From positions 22,215 through 86,214 of the forward strand of contig JADFZO010000001.1 of the NCBI GenBank assembly GCA_015232465.1: a DNA stretch of 64,000 nucleotides. Direction: 5' to 3'. A model generated the notes under the pieces. That model was not told where the DNA came from. It ran no database searches and saw only the letters and a list, made by a program, of their open reading frames with translations. The translations under genes and the position numbers were made by a program. Numbering within the stretch: position 1 is the stretch's first letter; each line of letters starts with the position of its first letter. Below are positions 27,668 to 37,560 of the stretch, piece by piece. Source of the DNA: Desulfamplus sp. Lineage in GTDB: Bacteria; Desulfobacterota; Desulfobacteria; Desulfobacterales; Desulfobacteraceae.

Positions 27668-28216
27668 TTGAACCCTACAAATATCATATCGGAATTTAAA
27701 GAAAAAGCCTCTCTTGTGTCAGCAGTTATACATGAGACTAATACTATTGAAGATGCTTTTCGTATAGCTCTCTCATTATGCAAAAAAAACTTTATCATAG
27801 CCTCTCCCCAATTTGATAATTCTGCTCTCCCATTGTTAGAAAAACTGTGCATTGAAAATGGAATAACAATTCTTAAAGATAGCCTTCGTAAATATACTAA
27901 TGGAATTGATATGGGCATCACATTTGCAGATTTTGGGATTGCTGAGACTGGCACGATTGTTGTTAGCTCAGATTCTGAAGATAAGCGTCTATCAACCATG
28001 ATAAGCGAAATTCATGTTGCTCTGCTCTACAAATCAAATATTAGACCAACTGCTCTTGATATGGCAGACGAGCTATCTGCATTGACATCAAAACCATCAT
28101 CATACACAGCGTTCATAACTGGTCCCAGCAGAACCGCAGATATTGAGCGTGTTTTAGCAATAGGGGTTCATGGACCCCTTGAGCTTCATATTATCCTTTT
28201 GGAGGATAAGGAGTAA
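27668..28216 (+). CDS. lutC: LutC-like LUD domain protein
   Basis: A 182-residue LUD-domain protein related to LutC/YkgG, a component of the LutABC L-lactate oxidation complex. TFADFGIAETGTIVVSS and SSYTAFITGPSRTADIERVLAIGVHGPLEL (read in two parts) are the typical motifs. The start is TTG, supported by AAGGAG at 27656-27661 with good spacing; no in-frame ATG is near. It ends two bases before the LutB-LutA fusion gene. Confidence 0.88.
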   Translation: MNPTNIISEFKEKASLVSAVIHETNTIEDAFRIALSLCKKNFIIASPQFDNSALPLLEKLCIENGITILKDSLRKYTNGIDMGITFADFGIAETGTIVVSSDSEDKRLSTMISEIHVALLYKSNIRPTALDMADELSALTSKPSSYTAFITGPSRTADIERVLAIGVHGPLELHIILLEDKE

Positions 28217-28218
28217 TC

Positions 28219-30489
28219 ATGGAGAATAGTGAGACTCTAAAAGAGTATAGACAGAGAATAGATTCTGCCCTTGATAATAAGTTTTTACGATCTGCTATGG
28301 ATAAATTTGCAGTTGCATATCGTGAGAGTAGAAAAAACGCATTTGCGGGAATGGACGTAGATGCACTTATTGCAGAGGTTGCAGAGATTAAGCAAAATGC
28401 CATAAAAAACAACGATAAGCTCTTTGAAGAGTTTAAATCTGTTGCCCAAAAAAATGGTATTCATGTCCATTTAGCAGCCACAGCCACAGATGCAAATAAG
28501 ATTATCGCACAGATAGCCAAAGATACAGAATCCAAAAAGATCATAAAATCCAAATCAATGACAGCCGAAGAGATACACCTTAACAAATGGCTTGAAAATG
28601 AGGGGTTTGAGGTTACTGAAACAGACCTTGGAGAGTGGATTGTGCAACTTCGCCATGAGGGACCATCTCACATGGTTATGCCTGCTATCCATCTATCACG
28701 ATTTCAGGTAGCAGAGCTTTTTGCAGGAGTTACAGGAGAAGAGCAGAACGTGGAAATTGAGCGGTTAGTTAAAGTTGCACGAAAAGAGCTAAGACAAAAA
28801 TTTGTTGAGGCTGATATGGGTATCACGGGCGCTAATTTTCTCATTGCTGATACAGCAACTATTGGCATTGTAACCAACGAGGGAAATGCCCGCCTTGCAA
28901 CAACTCTTCCAAAGGTTCATGTTGCTTTAGCTGGCATTGATAAGCTGTTGCCAACCCTTAAAGATGCTTTAACCATTGCAAAGGTTCTTCCACGAAATGC
29001 AACTGGTCAGAGGCTAACCTCTTACGTTACTTGGATAACTGGACCATCTGAATATTTAGGTGCTGGCGAAAATTTCCCACCATCAAAGCGGGAGATGCAC
29101 ATTGTTCTTCTTGATAATGGGCGGCGAAAAATCGCATCTGATCCAGACTTTGCCCAAATATTACAGTGCGTGAGATGCGGAGCTTGTGCCAATGTCTGCC
29201 CTGTCTATCGCATGGTTGGGGGTCATACCCTTGGATATATCTATATTGGTGCGATTGGTCTTATCACCACATACTTTTTTCATGGTGCAGAAAATGCAAA
29301 AAATCTTGTTCAAAACTGCACAAATTGTGGAGCTTGCAAGGCTGTCTGTGCTGCTGGAATTGATCTGCCACGCCTTATTAAAGAGGTTCATGCACGAATC
29401 CAAGATGAAGATGGACATCCTCTTAAAAGCATGATGCTTGGAAGGATTTTAAGAGATAGAAAGATGTTTCACACCCTTTTAAGAATCGCAAGCGTTGCAC
29501 AAAAACCATTTGTCACGACACAAAATATCACGCAAAAAAAATCTTCTGCAAAAGGAGTTCAAACAGAAGAGCCTCTATACCTAAGACATCTACCCCTGAT
29601 ATTTTTTAAAGAGCACAACTTTAGAGAGCTTCCAGCAATCGTAAAGACTCCATTTAGGGATAGATGGCGATCTATAAAGAGTGGTATTGAAAATAAAAGG
29701 GTAAAAACTGCCAATAAAACGATTAAAATCGGTATATTTTCAGGTTGCGTTCAAGATTTTGTCTATCCAGAGCAGTTGGAGGCTGGGCTTAAAGTAATTA
29801 GCCAGATAGTTTTAAGTAATCCTAACTTAGATATAAAATTAGAGTTTCCAATGGGGCAGTCTTGTTGTGGACTTCCAGCCTTAATGATGGGCGAAAAAGA
29901 GGCTGCAAAAGATGTGGCGATCCAAAATATTGAGGCTTTTAAGGGGTATGATCTTGATTATATCGTAACTCTTTGTGCTTCGTGTGCTTCACATCTGACT
30001 CATGCAACCCCTTGGCTTTTATCTGGATTGTATGACACTGATGCAAAAGAGTTTGCTAATAAAGTTGTGCCGTTTAGCCAATTTATCAACAAAATTTTAA
30101 TGGCAGAAGGGGAAAAAGGCTATGATATTTTAGATCGTAAAACTGACCTTACGCCGAAGCATGTTACGTGGCACTCTCCTTGTCATCTCTGTCGCGGTCT
30201 TGGAATTAAAGACGATCCTAAGGAGCTTATTGCAAAATCAGGCAACTTATTTGTTCAGGCAAAAGAGGAGGAGACCTGCTGCGGATTTGGAGGCAGTTTT
30301 TCAGCAAATTTTCCTGCAATCTCAAAAGAGATTCTTACCCGCAAATTAGATGATGTTGAAAATACAGGGGCAGAGATTTTAGCAACAGAGTGTCCGGGTT
30401 GCGTGATGCAGTTAAGGGGCGGGGCTTTAAATCAGAATCGAAAATTTAAGGTGCTCCATTTAGCAGAACTGCTTGCTTCAAAATATTAA
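28219..30489 (+). CDS. LutB-LutA fusion, lactate oxidation iron-sulfur protein
   Basis: A 756-residue protein joining two Lut subunits. Residues about 1-310 are the LUD domain of LutB (ADMGITGANFLIADTATIG, then VTWITGPSEYLGAGE). Two 4Fe-4S motifs follow: CVRCGACANVCPVY from Cys317 and CTNCGACKAVCAAG. After a linker at about 400-500, the C-terminal third is LutA-like, with two CCG domains (FSGCVQDFVYP, CCGLPALMMG; WHSPCHLCRGLG, CCGFGGSFSANFP). LutA and LutB are separate in Bacillus. With LutC it would oxidise L-lactate to pyruvate in the cytoplasm; the electron acceptor is not evident. Confidence 0.9.
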   Translation: MENSETLKEYRQRIDSALDNKFLRSAMDKFAVAYRESRKNAFAGMDVDALIAEVAEIKQNAIKNNDKLFEEFKSVAQKNGIHVHLAATATDANKIIAQIAKDTESKKIIKSKSMTAEEIHLNKWLENEGFEVTETDLGEWIVQLRHEGPSHMVMPAIHLSRFQVAELFAGVTGEEQNVEIERLVKVARKELRQKFVEADMGITGANFLIADTATIGIVTNEGNARLATTLPKVHVALAGIDKLLPTLKDALTIAKVLPRNATGQRLTSYVTWITGPSEYLGAGENFPPSKREMHIVLLDNGRRKIASDPDFAQILQCVRCGACANVCPVYRMVGGHTLGYIYIGAIGLITTYFFHGAENAKNLVQNCTNCGACKAVCAAGIDLPRLIKEVHARIQDEDGHPLKSMMLGRILRDRKMFHTLLRIASVAQKPFVTTQNITQKKSSAKGVQTEEPLYLRHLPLIFFKEHNFRELPAIVKTPFRDRWRSIKSGIENKRVKTANKTIKIGIFSGCVQDFVYPEQLEAGLKVISQIVLSNPNLDIKLEFPMGQSCCGLPALMMGEKEAAKDVAIQNIEAFKGYDLDYIVTLCASCASHLTHATPWLLSGLYDTDAKEFANKVVPFSQFINKILMAEGEKGYDILDRKTDLTPKHVTWHSPCHLCRGLGIKDDPKELIAKSGNLFVQAKEEETCCGFGGSFSANFPAISKEILTRKLDDVENTGAEILATECPGCVMQLRGGALNQNRKFKVLHLAELLASKY

Positions 30490-30557
30490 AAATTTGTAAT
30501 AAACGCTGAATGTTATTACCAGCTAAATTAGAGAGAACTAAAAGAGGAGTTTAGGTT

Positions 30558-32117
30558 ATGATTAAAATTCTATCGCATATATTTCCAAAAGCGATAGCCT
30601 CATCAATTGAAGAAATTGAGAGTATTTTTGTCAACCTTACTAAGTCAGACGATAAAAGAATCAATATTGCAACACCAGATGTTGAGCTAAAAAGTGATAG
30701 TTCTAAAAAAATTGGCGAAATATACTCAAAATTTCTTGTAAAGCTGCAAAATATTGTAGATAAAATTCGTTCTATTGGATTAGATACTGCACTTAGTGCC
30801 ACTAAAATCGCTGGTAATGCTGAAGTTATATCGTCTAAAACAGCCAAGCAAAAAGATATATCTGATGCCCTATTTTTTGCAAGCAAAGAGGCAGATAGTG
30901 CGATAGCTGAAGTTGCAAAGAGCACGCAGTTTGTTGCTGATAAGACAGCAGGCGATCTTAAAATGGCACAAGCCTCATACAAAGAGCTTGTAGATGTTAC
31001 CCAAAAGATTGATCAGATAAATAGGGCTGTTGAATCTTTTGGTGTAACTGTTGAAAAACTTGGGCAGAGTTCTGCTAATATTCTCAAAGTGGTTGATCTT
31101 ATTAACGAAATTGCTGATATGACAGCTCTTCTATCGTTAAATGCAACAATTGAGGCAGCAAGGGCAGGCGAACATGGCAAGGGGTTTGCTGTTGTTGCCC
31201 AAGAGGTAAGAGAGTTATCCCATAAAATAAAGCCAGCTACTCAAACTATATCGACAAATATCAACGAGATAATTGATATTGTAAAGCTGACTCAAAGTGA
31301 GACTTTAGAGATAAAGGATCACTCCCAAACAACTAAAGGTGCTGTTGTTAAGGCTGTTGATAATTTTAGCAGCATGGTGTCTGATTTTGAAGTTGCAACT
31401 GACGAATTGACGAAAATAGCATCAGCAGTTGAAGAGTTAGCTACAAACAACTCAGAGATAACAAAAAAAGTTGAGGAGATTAATGGGTTTAGTCAAGAGA
31501 TCGCAAGTAAAATGAGCGAATCTGAAAAATCTATCCATAAACTCAACACAGTTACAGAAAAGATGCTGGAGATGGTCTCTACTATAAGAACTGGTACTGG
31601 TAAGTTTGATAAGTTTATATCTTTTTGTTATGAGACTAAAGATATTTACACCCAAAAGATCGTAGAGATTAAAAATAGTGGAGTCAATGTCTTTGATACC
31701 AATTATAAGAAAATTGCCAACACAAATCCTCAAAAATATCTTACCGCCTTTTCAGAGCCGTTTATTCAAAAATTTCAAGACCTTGTAGATGATAGATTGA
31801 TGAAATCAGGCGGAGCTATCTATTGCCTTGCAGTTGATAAAAATGGTTATCTACCAGTTCACCAAAAGCAGTTTTCTCAAAAGATGACAGGCGATTATAA
31901 AAAAGACCTCCTAAATAGTCGGCATCAGCGAATCTTTTTTAACAACACAACAGAGAAGAGACGATGCTCACACACAGAAAATATGCTTTTGCAAACTTAC
32001 AGACGAGACACAGGCGAAATTTTAAACGATCTCTCAATTCCAATTTTTATTGACGGAAAGCACTGGGGTGCTATGATAATTGGCTTTGATGCTAAGGTTA
32101 TCTTTAATGATCTATAA
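30558..32117 (+). CDS. Soluble methyl-accepting chemotaxis protein
   Basis: A 519-residue chemoreceptor without transmembrane segments. An N-terminal helical region of about 100 residues leads into the coiled-coil signalling module, whose tip is [19 protein letters not shown] and continues [15 protein letters not shown]. The C-terminal 150 or so residues form a sensor-like domain with [20 protein letters not shown], a stretch ending [10 protein letters not shown], and [20 protein letters not shown]. This C-terminal module recurs in other soluble MCPs; its ligand is unknown to me. It sits between the LutBA and CoA-transferase genes, suggesting it senses the same metabolism. AGAGGAG precedes the ATG. 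Confidence 0.88.
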   Translation: MIKILSHIFPKAIASSIEEIESIFVNLTKSDDKRINIATPDVELKSDSSKKIGEIYSKFLVKLQNIVDKIRSIGLDTALSATKIAGNAEVISSKTAKQKDISDALFFASKEADSAIAEVAKSTQFVADKTAGDLKMAQASYKELVDVTQKIDQINRAVESFGVTVEKLGQSSANILKVVDLINEIADMTALLSLNATIEAARAGEHGKGFAVVAQEVRELSHKIKPATQTISTNINEIIDIVKLTQSETLEIKDHSQTTKGAVVKAVDNFSSMVSDFEVATDELTKIASAVEELATNNSEITKKVEEINGFSQEIASKMSESEKSIHKLNTVTEKMLEMVSTIRTGTGKFDKFISFCYETKDIYTQKIVEIKNSGVNVFDTNYKKIANTNPQKYLTAFSEPFIQKFQDLVDDRLMKSGGAIYCLAVDKNGYLPVHQKQFSQKMTGDYKKDLLNSRHQRIFFNNTTEKRRCSHTENMLLQTYRRDTGEILNDLSIPIFIDGKHWGAMIIGFDAKVIFNDL

Positions 32118-32174
32118 ATCTTACACAAAAATTACAAAACAACAGATTAAAGTATAAAATAGGAGATTTTTAAG

Positions 32175-34175
32175 ATGTCTCAAAATAGTCAAACTTCCAA
32201 AAGCGGTCATCCAATGCTATCTACCTTAACCCCTGTAAAGGCAAAAAAGGGTAAAATCGTCTCAAGCGAAGAGGCGATTCAGCTTATTCGATCAGGCGAT
32301 ACTGTTGCCACTGGTGGATTTGTGGGAATTGGATTTCCAGAGCAGCTTGCAATTGATCTTGAGGAGTATTTTTTAAAAACTGGCAACCCAAGAGATTTAA
32401 CGCTTTTGTATGCAGCGGGTCAAGGGGACGGCGTATCAAGAGGGTTGAACCACTTTGGGCATGAGGGGCTTGTCAGACGTGTAATTGGCGGGCATTGGGG
32501 GCTTGTGCCAAAGCTGCAAAAACTTGCTGTTGAGAATAAAATAATCTCTTACAACCTTCCGCAAGGTGTAATCTCTCATCTTTATCGCGATATTGCTGCG
32601 AAAAAACCTCGCACAATCACCACAGTTGGACTTGGAACTTTTGTCGATCCACGAAATGGGGGAGGCAAAATTAATCAGCTTACAACTGAAGACCTTGTAG
32701 AACTTATCTATTTTGATGGAAAAGAGTATCTTGCGTACAAAACTATTCCTATAAATGTTGCCCTTTTGCGTGGCACAACAGCAGACACAGATGGCAATAT
32801 CACAATGGAAAAAGAGGCTCTGATTTTAGAGTCCCTTGCAATTGCAACTGCTGCAAGAAACTCAGGAGGCGTTGTTATTGTTCAGGTTGAGAGGATCGCA
32901 CAAAAAGGGACGCTTAACTCAAGGAGTGTTAAGATTCCCGGAATCATGGTTGACTGCGTTGTTGTCTCAAAGCCTGAAAACCATTGGCAGACATTTGCTG
33001 AAATTTACAACCCATCTTTTAGTGCAGAGATTAAAGTGCCAATGCAGTCAATAAAGCCAATGGGCATGAGCGAGCGAAAGATCATTGCCAGAAGGGCAGC
33101 ATTAGAGCTTAACACCAACAATATTGTAAATCTTGGAATTGGTATGCCAGAAGGTGTTGCAAGTGTTGCCAATGAGGAGAGCATATTGGACTATCTGACC
33201 CTTACAGCAGAGCCTGGGGTTATTGGTGGAGTGCCTGCTGGAGGGCTTAATTTTGGTGCTGCTACCAATACTGACGCTTTAATTGATCAGCCTGCTCAGT
33301 TTGACTTTTATGATGGCGGAGGTCTTGATATTGCCTTTCTTGGACTTGCTCAGTCTGATCAGCATGGCAATCTTAATGTTAGCAAATTTGGTCCTAAACT
33401 TGCTGGTGCTGGAGGTTTTATCAACATTAGCCAAAACGCAAAAAAGGTTGTCTTTGTTGGCACTTTTACTGCTGGAGGGTTAAAAATTGCTGTTGATGAT
33501 GCAAAACTCTCAATTTTGCAAGAGGGAAAATCTAAAAAATTTATTGATCATGTTGAGCACGTTACTTTTAGTGGAAAGTATGCAATACAAAAGGGTCAAC
33601 CCGTGCTCTATATCACTGAACGATGCGTATTTAAACTTACAACAAAAGGAATGGAGCTTATTGAAATAGCCCCTGGAGTTGATCTTGAAAAAGATATTCT
33701 TGCAAATATGGATTTTAAACCAATAGTTGCAAATCCGCTTGTTGTTATGGATTCAAGAATTTTCATGGATCAGCCAATGGGTTTAAAAGATGATATGCTC
33801 AATATCCCACTTGAAAAGCGGCTAACCTACAACGAAAAAGAGAATCTATTTTTTGTCAATTTTGAGGGGTTCTCAATTCAGACACGAGATGAGATTACAA
33901 AGGCAAAAGAGGCTGTAGAGAGAATTATCAAGCCTCTTAACAAAAAAGTTTATACTATTGTCAATTACGATAATTTCTATATAAATCCAGAGATTCTTGA
34001 TGAATATACACTTATGGTCAAGGGGCTTGTAGATGAACTTTATGCTTGTGTAACACGCTATACAACAAGTGCGTTTCAGCGTATGAAACTTGGTGATGCC
34101 TTGCAGCAAAAAAATCTTGAGCCTCGCATCTACTCAACAATTGAAGAGGCTGGAGATGCGTTAAAAAAACTTTAA
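32175..34175 (+). CDS. Family I acyl-CoA:acetate/3-ketoacid CoA-transferase
   Basis: A 666-residue CoA-transferase with alpha and beta domains fused, like propionate CoA-transferase and E. coli YdiF. The glycine-rich [13 protein letters not shown] lies in the alpha part; [17 protein letters not shown] and the catalytic-Glu motif [14 protein letters not shown] (Glu346) in the beta part. About 130 extra residues at the C-terminus (from about 535) make it longer than the 520-530 residue enzymes. In this locus it could move CoA between lactate/propionate and acetate, or activate acids after TRAP uptake; the substrate is not determined. AGGAG precedes the ATG. Confidence 0.9.
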   Translation: MSQNSQTSKSGHPMLSTLTPVKAKKGKIVSSEEAIQLIRSGDTVATGGFVGIGFPEQLAIDLEEYFLKTGNPRDLTLLYAAGQGDGVSRGLNHFGHEGLVRRVIGGHWGLVPKLQKLAVENKIISYNLPQGVISHLYRDIAAKKPRTITTVGLGTFVDPRNGGGKINQLTTEDLVELIYFDGKEYLAYKTIPINVALLRGTTADTDGNITMEKEALILESLAIATAARNSGGVVIVQVERIAQKGTLNSRSVKIPGIMVDCVVVSKPENHWQTFAEIYNPSFSAEIKVPMQSIKPMGMSERKIIARRAALELNTNNIVNLGIGMPEGVASVANEESILDYLTLTAEPGVIGGVPAGGLNFGAATNTDALIDQPAQFDFYDGGGLDIAFLGLAQSDQHGNLNVSKFGPKLAGAGGFINISQNAKKVVFVGTFTAGGLKIAVDDAKLSILQEGKSKKFIDHVEHVTFSGKYAIQKGQPVLYITERCVFKLTTKGMELIEIAPGVDLEKDILANMDFKPIVANPLVVMDSRIFMDQPMGLKDDMLNIPLEKRLTYNEKENLFFVNFEGFSIQTRDEITKAKEAVERIIKPLNKKVYTIVNYDNFYINPEILDEYTLMVKGLVDELYACVTRYTTSAFQRMKLGDALQQKNLEPRIYSTIEEAGDALKKL

Positions 34176-34208
34176 AAAATTTATAGCCACTTTTTTTTAG
34201 TTATTTTA

Positions 34209-34248
34209 GTGTAGAGGTGCTATAAATTTGGCATCTCTACACTCTTAT
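34209..34248 (+). terminator. Intrinsic terminator after the CoA-transferase gene
   Basis: GTGTAGAGGTGC (34209-34220) pairs with GCATCTCTACAC (34231-34242) around a 10-base loop, with one G-U pair. The following CTTATTTT is a modest U-tract. It separates the lactate locus from the response regulator gene. Confidence 0.65.
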
Positions 34249-34264
34249 TTTAAATTAAGGAGCA

Positions 34265-35443
34265 ATGTTTATAATGATCTCACCCATGAAAGCCCTTGTT
34301 GTAGATGATAATTTTCAGAATCGAATGTTATTAAAGGTAATATTAGAGCTTGATAATTTCACTATCTATGAGGCAGAAAATGGGTTAGATGCTGTTAATA
34401 TGTTCAAAGAGGTAAATCCTGACATCGTGCTTATGGATGTTATGATGCCTGTTATGGACGGATATGACGCAACACGCCGTATTAAAGAGCACTCTGGCGA
34501 TAAATTTGTCCCTGTAATTGTATTGACAGCGTTAAATGAACCAGAAGATATCTCAAAGGCGATTGAGTGCGGTGCAGATGATTTTTTAACTAAGCCTATC
34601 CACGCTCTTGTGTTAAAAAGCAAAATATTTGCTATGGAGCGATTACGGCAGCTATATCACAACTTAAATCTTCAAAAAGTTGAGCTTGAACTTTTAAATA
34701 GCAAAATGCGTCAGGAGCAAGATGCAGCAGCCGATCTTTTTAAAAAGGTGTTACGCTTAAATGAGGAGCGGGCTAAAGGCGTAAGACAGATTGTGCTTCC
34801 AATGGAGAGATTTTCTGGAGATATTGTCTTTTCAAGAGCAAAGCCCTCTGGTGGTAAGTATCTTATTATTGGAGATTTTGCAGGTCATGGCATTTTAGCT
34901 GCAATTGGCACTATACCTGTTGCAGAGATTTTTAATAGCATGGCAGATGCGGATCAGCCAATAGAGAGCCTTATTTTTGAGATAAACAAAAAGCTAAAAG
35001 AGCTTTTACCGCCAGCAGCCTTTTTGTGTGCTGCTATTGTTGAGTGCAGCTCTAATCAAAGGGTTGTTAAGGTGTGGAGCGGCGGAATGCCAGATATTTT
35101 TGTTGTGAACAGAGATGGCTTGATAAAGCAGAAGATAAAATCAGGTAATTTGCCGCTGGGCATTATTAATAGTATAAAGTGTGAACCAGAGCCATTTATA
35201 TTTGAAATTGATGATGCACTTTATCTCTTTTCTGACGGTGTTATAGAGACATTTAACGATAAAAATGAGATGTATGGTCAAGAGCGTTTAGAGGCTCATT
35301 TTAAAAGCGGTGCCCAAAGTAACCAAGCAAATAGATATAATCCAGATACAATCCTTGAAAAGATTAAGCAGAGTCTTGACGATTTTCGTGGAAACATAAG
35401 CCAGCAAGATGACATCTCAATGGTTCAGCTTATCTGCTTGTAG
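34265..35443 (+). CDS. Response regulator with SpoIIE-type PP2C phosphatase output
   Basis: A 392-residue protein with an N-terminal receiver (about 8-128; phospho-acceptor Asp58 in VLMDVMMPVMDG), a coiled linker (about 128-180) and a C-terminal RsbU/SpoIIE-like phosphatase. GDIVFSRAKPSG, YLIIGDFAGHG and LYLFSDGVIETF hold the metal-binding Asp residues. Such proteins usually control an anti-sigma-factor antagonist; no such partner gene is adjacent. AAGGAG lies close to ATG 34265; ATG 34274 is an alternative. Confidence 0.9.
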   Translation: MFIMISPMKALVVDDNFQNRMLLKVILELDNFTIYEAENGLDAVNMFKEVNPDIVLMDVMMPVMDGYDATRRIKEHSGDKFVPVIVLTALNEPEDISKAIECGADDFLTKPIHALVLKSKIFAMERLRQLYHNLNLQKVELELLNSKMRQEQDAAADLFKKVLRLNEERAKGVRQIVLPMERFSGDIVFSRAKPSGGKYLIIGDFAGHGILAAIGTIPVAEIFNSMADADQPIESLIFEINKKLKELLPPAAFLCAAIVECSSNQRVVKVWSGGMPDIFVVNRDGLIKQKIKSGNLPLGIINSIKCEPEPFIFEIDDALYLFSDGVIETFNDKNEMYGQERLEAHFKSGAQSNQANRYNPDTILEKIKQSLDDFRGNISQQDDISMVQLICL

Positions 35444-36779
35444 TATTTTTATCTGCAAAATCAAACAGCTCTTGTCTCATCTCTTTGTTGTTTTTAAGCA
35501 ATACGTATAAAAGTGGAATCAGATGAAAAATAACCGTGATTCCAATAATAATATCGCTCAATGACCAGACAAATCTTAAATTCAAAAACGGTCCAATAAA
35601 GGTAACACTCAAAAATGCTAACCTATACCAGATTGAGTTTTTACCGCCAAGATACTTAAAACATCTCTCTGAAATGTGCTCAAATCCTGCAATTGTTGTT
35701 AGGGCAAATACAATCAAACTGCCTACTACCACCATCTCTCCAAAAGAGCCGAGTCCAGACTCAAAAGCCAATGCAGTAAGGTGTGCACCAGTTTCATAGT
35801 GCCAATCTGAATCAGAAAGAATCACAAGACCTGTGATGCTGCATATTATAATTGTATCAACAAAAGGTGTGATAGCTGACATAAACGCGCCGGCTGCTGG
35901 GTTATCCTTGTTAGCTCCTTGCAAAAATGCACTTGTTCCCATACCTGACATGTGCGAAAATATCCCTCGTGATACTCCAAACTGCATTGCCTGCATAACA
36001 GTATATCCCACCAATCCGCCACCAATAGAGTATGGCATAAAGGCAGAGGTAAAGACTTTTTTTAAAGCATCTATTGACTGCTCAGGGTTTAAAATTAGTA
36101 TAAAAAAGCCAGTTATCACATAGATTAGTATCACAAAAGGGGCAGTAGCAGAGCAGTAATCAACAATTTTTTTCAAACCGCCAAGTATTACAACTGCAAC
36201 GCATAGAGTTATTACTATTGCGATTAAAAGAGTGTTGATATCAAATAGATTGTGCATAGCCTGAGCAAGCGAGTTTACTTGAACCATGTTGTAGAGAACA
36301 ACCCCTTGAATCAACAGCAAAAGAGCAACCATTCGAGGGATAAAACGCAAACCTCCTGTCATATATTTTTCAAGATACAACATCGGTGTAGCAAAAGATA
36401 GAGATGACTCATCTTCTGGACGCAGACGGATTACCATATAGGTTGATGTCATTCTAAAAAACATACCAAAAAGGGCTGAGATCCACATCCAAAAGAGTGC
36501 GCCAGGTCCCCCAAGGTGAATAGCAGTTGCAACTCCAGCGATGTTGCCAATTCCAACAGTGGCAGCAACACTTGTGAAAAAGGCTTTTCTGTGTGAAATT
36601 ATATGGTCGCCTGAACCCAAACTACCACTGCCTATTTTTCCGCTAACAATAATTTTCAAAAAGACCTTAAAACTTTTTCTCCACGCCACTGCACGGGTAA
36701 GAAATAGAAAAATAATCCCAATTTCAAGGTAAATAAGGCATAGGACGGGATCCCATATCCATTTAGCTAAAGTATCTAT
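35430..36779 (-). CDS. Sodium:alanine/glycine symporter (AGCS family), apparent ATA start
   Basis: A sodium-coupled amino-acid transporter of the AGCS family. From the GTG at 36689 it would be 419 residues and lack the first membrane segment. The frame stays open for 30 more codons, which encode WIWDPVLCLIYLEIGIIFLF and connect to TRAVAWRKSF as expected for the family N-terminus. No ATG, GTG or TTG in that extension gives the full helix; ATA at 36777-36779 sits seven bases after AGGAG, so I extend to it (449 residues, normal length). AATVGIGNIAGVATAI and GVSRGIFSHMSGMGTSA are family motifs. It overlaps the end of the SpoIIE-type gene by 14 bases tail to tail. Confidence 0.85.
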   Translation of the reverse strand: MDTLAKWIWDPVLCLIYLEIGIIFLFLTRAVAWRKSFKVFLKIIVSGKIGSGSLGSGDHIISHRKAFFTSVAATVGIGNIAGVATAIHLGGPGALFWMWISALFGMFFRMTSTYMVIRLRPEDESSLSFATPMLYLEKYMTGGLRFIPRMVALLLLIQGVVLYNMVQVNSLAQAMHNLFDINTLLIAIVITLCVAVVILGGLKKIVDYCSATAPFVILIYVITGFFILILNPEQSIDALKKVFTSAFMPYSIGGGLVGYTVMQAMQFGVSRGIFSHMSGMGTSAFLQGANKDNPAAGAFMSAITPFVDTIIICSITGLVILSDSDWHYETGAHLTALAFESGLGSFGEMVVVGSLIVFALTTIAGFEHISERCFKYLGGKNSIWYRLAFLSVTFIGPFLNLRFVWSLSDIIIGITVIFHLIPLLYVLLKNNKEMRQELFDFADKNTTSR

Positions 36780-36817
36780 TTCTCTTCTCCTAAATTAAGT
36801 TTTTAAAAAAAAGTTAT

Positions 36818-37114
36818 TCACCCTTTTTTAAAGCCAGCTTTAACCCAAACGATTGCCCAACCCAAAACAACAGGCATAACGCCAATCGACAAAAACAGAA
36901 CAAGATTATTATCCCACGGTTTTGTTATAAACATCATAATCAATGTAAACATTGCAGAGATAACAATACCAAGACGAGCTTTTCCCGAGAGTTTGCCCCC
37001 ACTATTTTTAATTTTGCCATAGCGAGGTTGGTTGTCTCTTACGAGTCGAGGCACAAAAAAAATACATAAAATAATAAAGCCAATTGTGAATATTTCCTGA
37101 ATACCAGCCAGCAA
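36818..37114 (-). CDS. Small three-helix membrane protein upstream of the symporter
   Basis: A 98-residue protein of unknown family with three predicted membrane helices (about 4-24, 48-66, 70-92) and a basic loop between the first two. The start is TTG, preceded by AAGGAG with a five-base spacer. It lies just upstream of the AGCS symporter in the same orientation, with 38 bases between, and should be co-transcribed. A role as an accessory subunit is a guess from position. Confidence 0.6.
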   Translation of the reverse strand: MLAGIQEIFTIGFIILCIFFVPRLVRDNQPRYGKIKNSGGKLSGKARLGIVISAMFTLIMMFITKPWDNNLVLFLSIGVMPVVLGWAIVWVKAGFKKG

Positions 37115-37560
37115 TTAATCTCCTTTAATAGCTACTTGAGTTTTCAAATAAATCTTAATATCAATACCCCCTAAATCACCACTTATCAAGGCAAATTTAC
37201 CCAGCAATTCTAATTTTGGAAATTGTTTTATGATAATTTTTATAGCCGAGCGATAAATCGCACGGCTAAAGTGTAAAAAGTCCACTAAAGTGGACTCTAA
37301 TAACAGTCAGCTTTAGCCGAAAAAAGGAAAAGGGGGCATCAAGTTTAGCTTTGATATTAATGTTGTGGTAGTTACAAAAAGTTATTTTAATAGACAAGAA
37401 GAGATAAAAACCATTGAAAAAGATTGTAAAATATGCGATACAGTCTTAAAAAACATATCAGTATTAAAGGATACTCCAGCTTGTTCAATCACTAAAAGAT
37501 ATGGTCAGTAATTACGAATATATAAGGCTGCTTGATGTACTATCGAAAAGAGGGTAAAAG
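37115..37560. other. Intergenic region with competing hairpins
   Basis: This 446-base spacer separates divergent transcription units. It contains the hairpin set at 37243-37319. From about 37340 to 37512 a plus-strand frame is open for some 57 codons (FSFDINVVVVTKSYFN near its start, ending with TAA) but lacks a credible start codon; it may be a gene remnant. Confidence 0.5.
37243..37319. repeat. Mutually exclusive hairpin set
   Basis: TAGCCGAGCGAT (37243-37254) pairs with ATCGCACGGCTA (37257-37268), one A-A mismatch, two-base loop. The second half of that hairpin, CGGCTAAAG (37263-37271), can instead pair with CTTTAGCCG (37311-37319), enclosing a third hairpin AGTCCACT/AGTGGACT (37279-37296). 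The two large pairings cannot form together. It could be a leader switch for the genes on either side or a compound REP-type repeat. Confidence 0.6.

Noticed and set aside
27486..27671. 61-codon frame between dctM and lutC
   Set aside because: It runs through the duplicated palindrome and the tandem GGATTTGTCAGAT repeat, has no convincing ribosome site and overlaps the lutC start.
37115..37330. Glycine riboswitch before the AGCS symporter
   Set aside because: AGCS genes often have one, but the conserved tandem aptamer motifs are not visible; the hairpins there have a different layout.
37340..37512. Open frame of about 57 codons before the receiver-PAS gene
   Set aside because: No ATG, GTG or TTG stands in a credible place with a ribosome site, and no similarity was recognised; noted only as a possible remnant.
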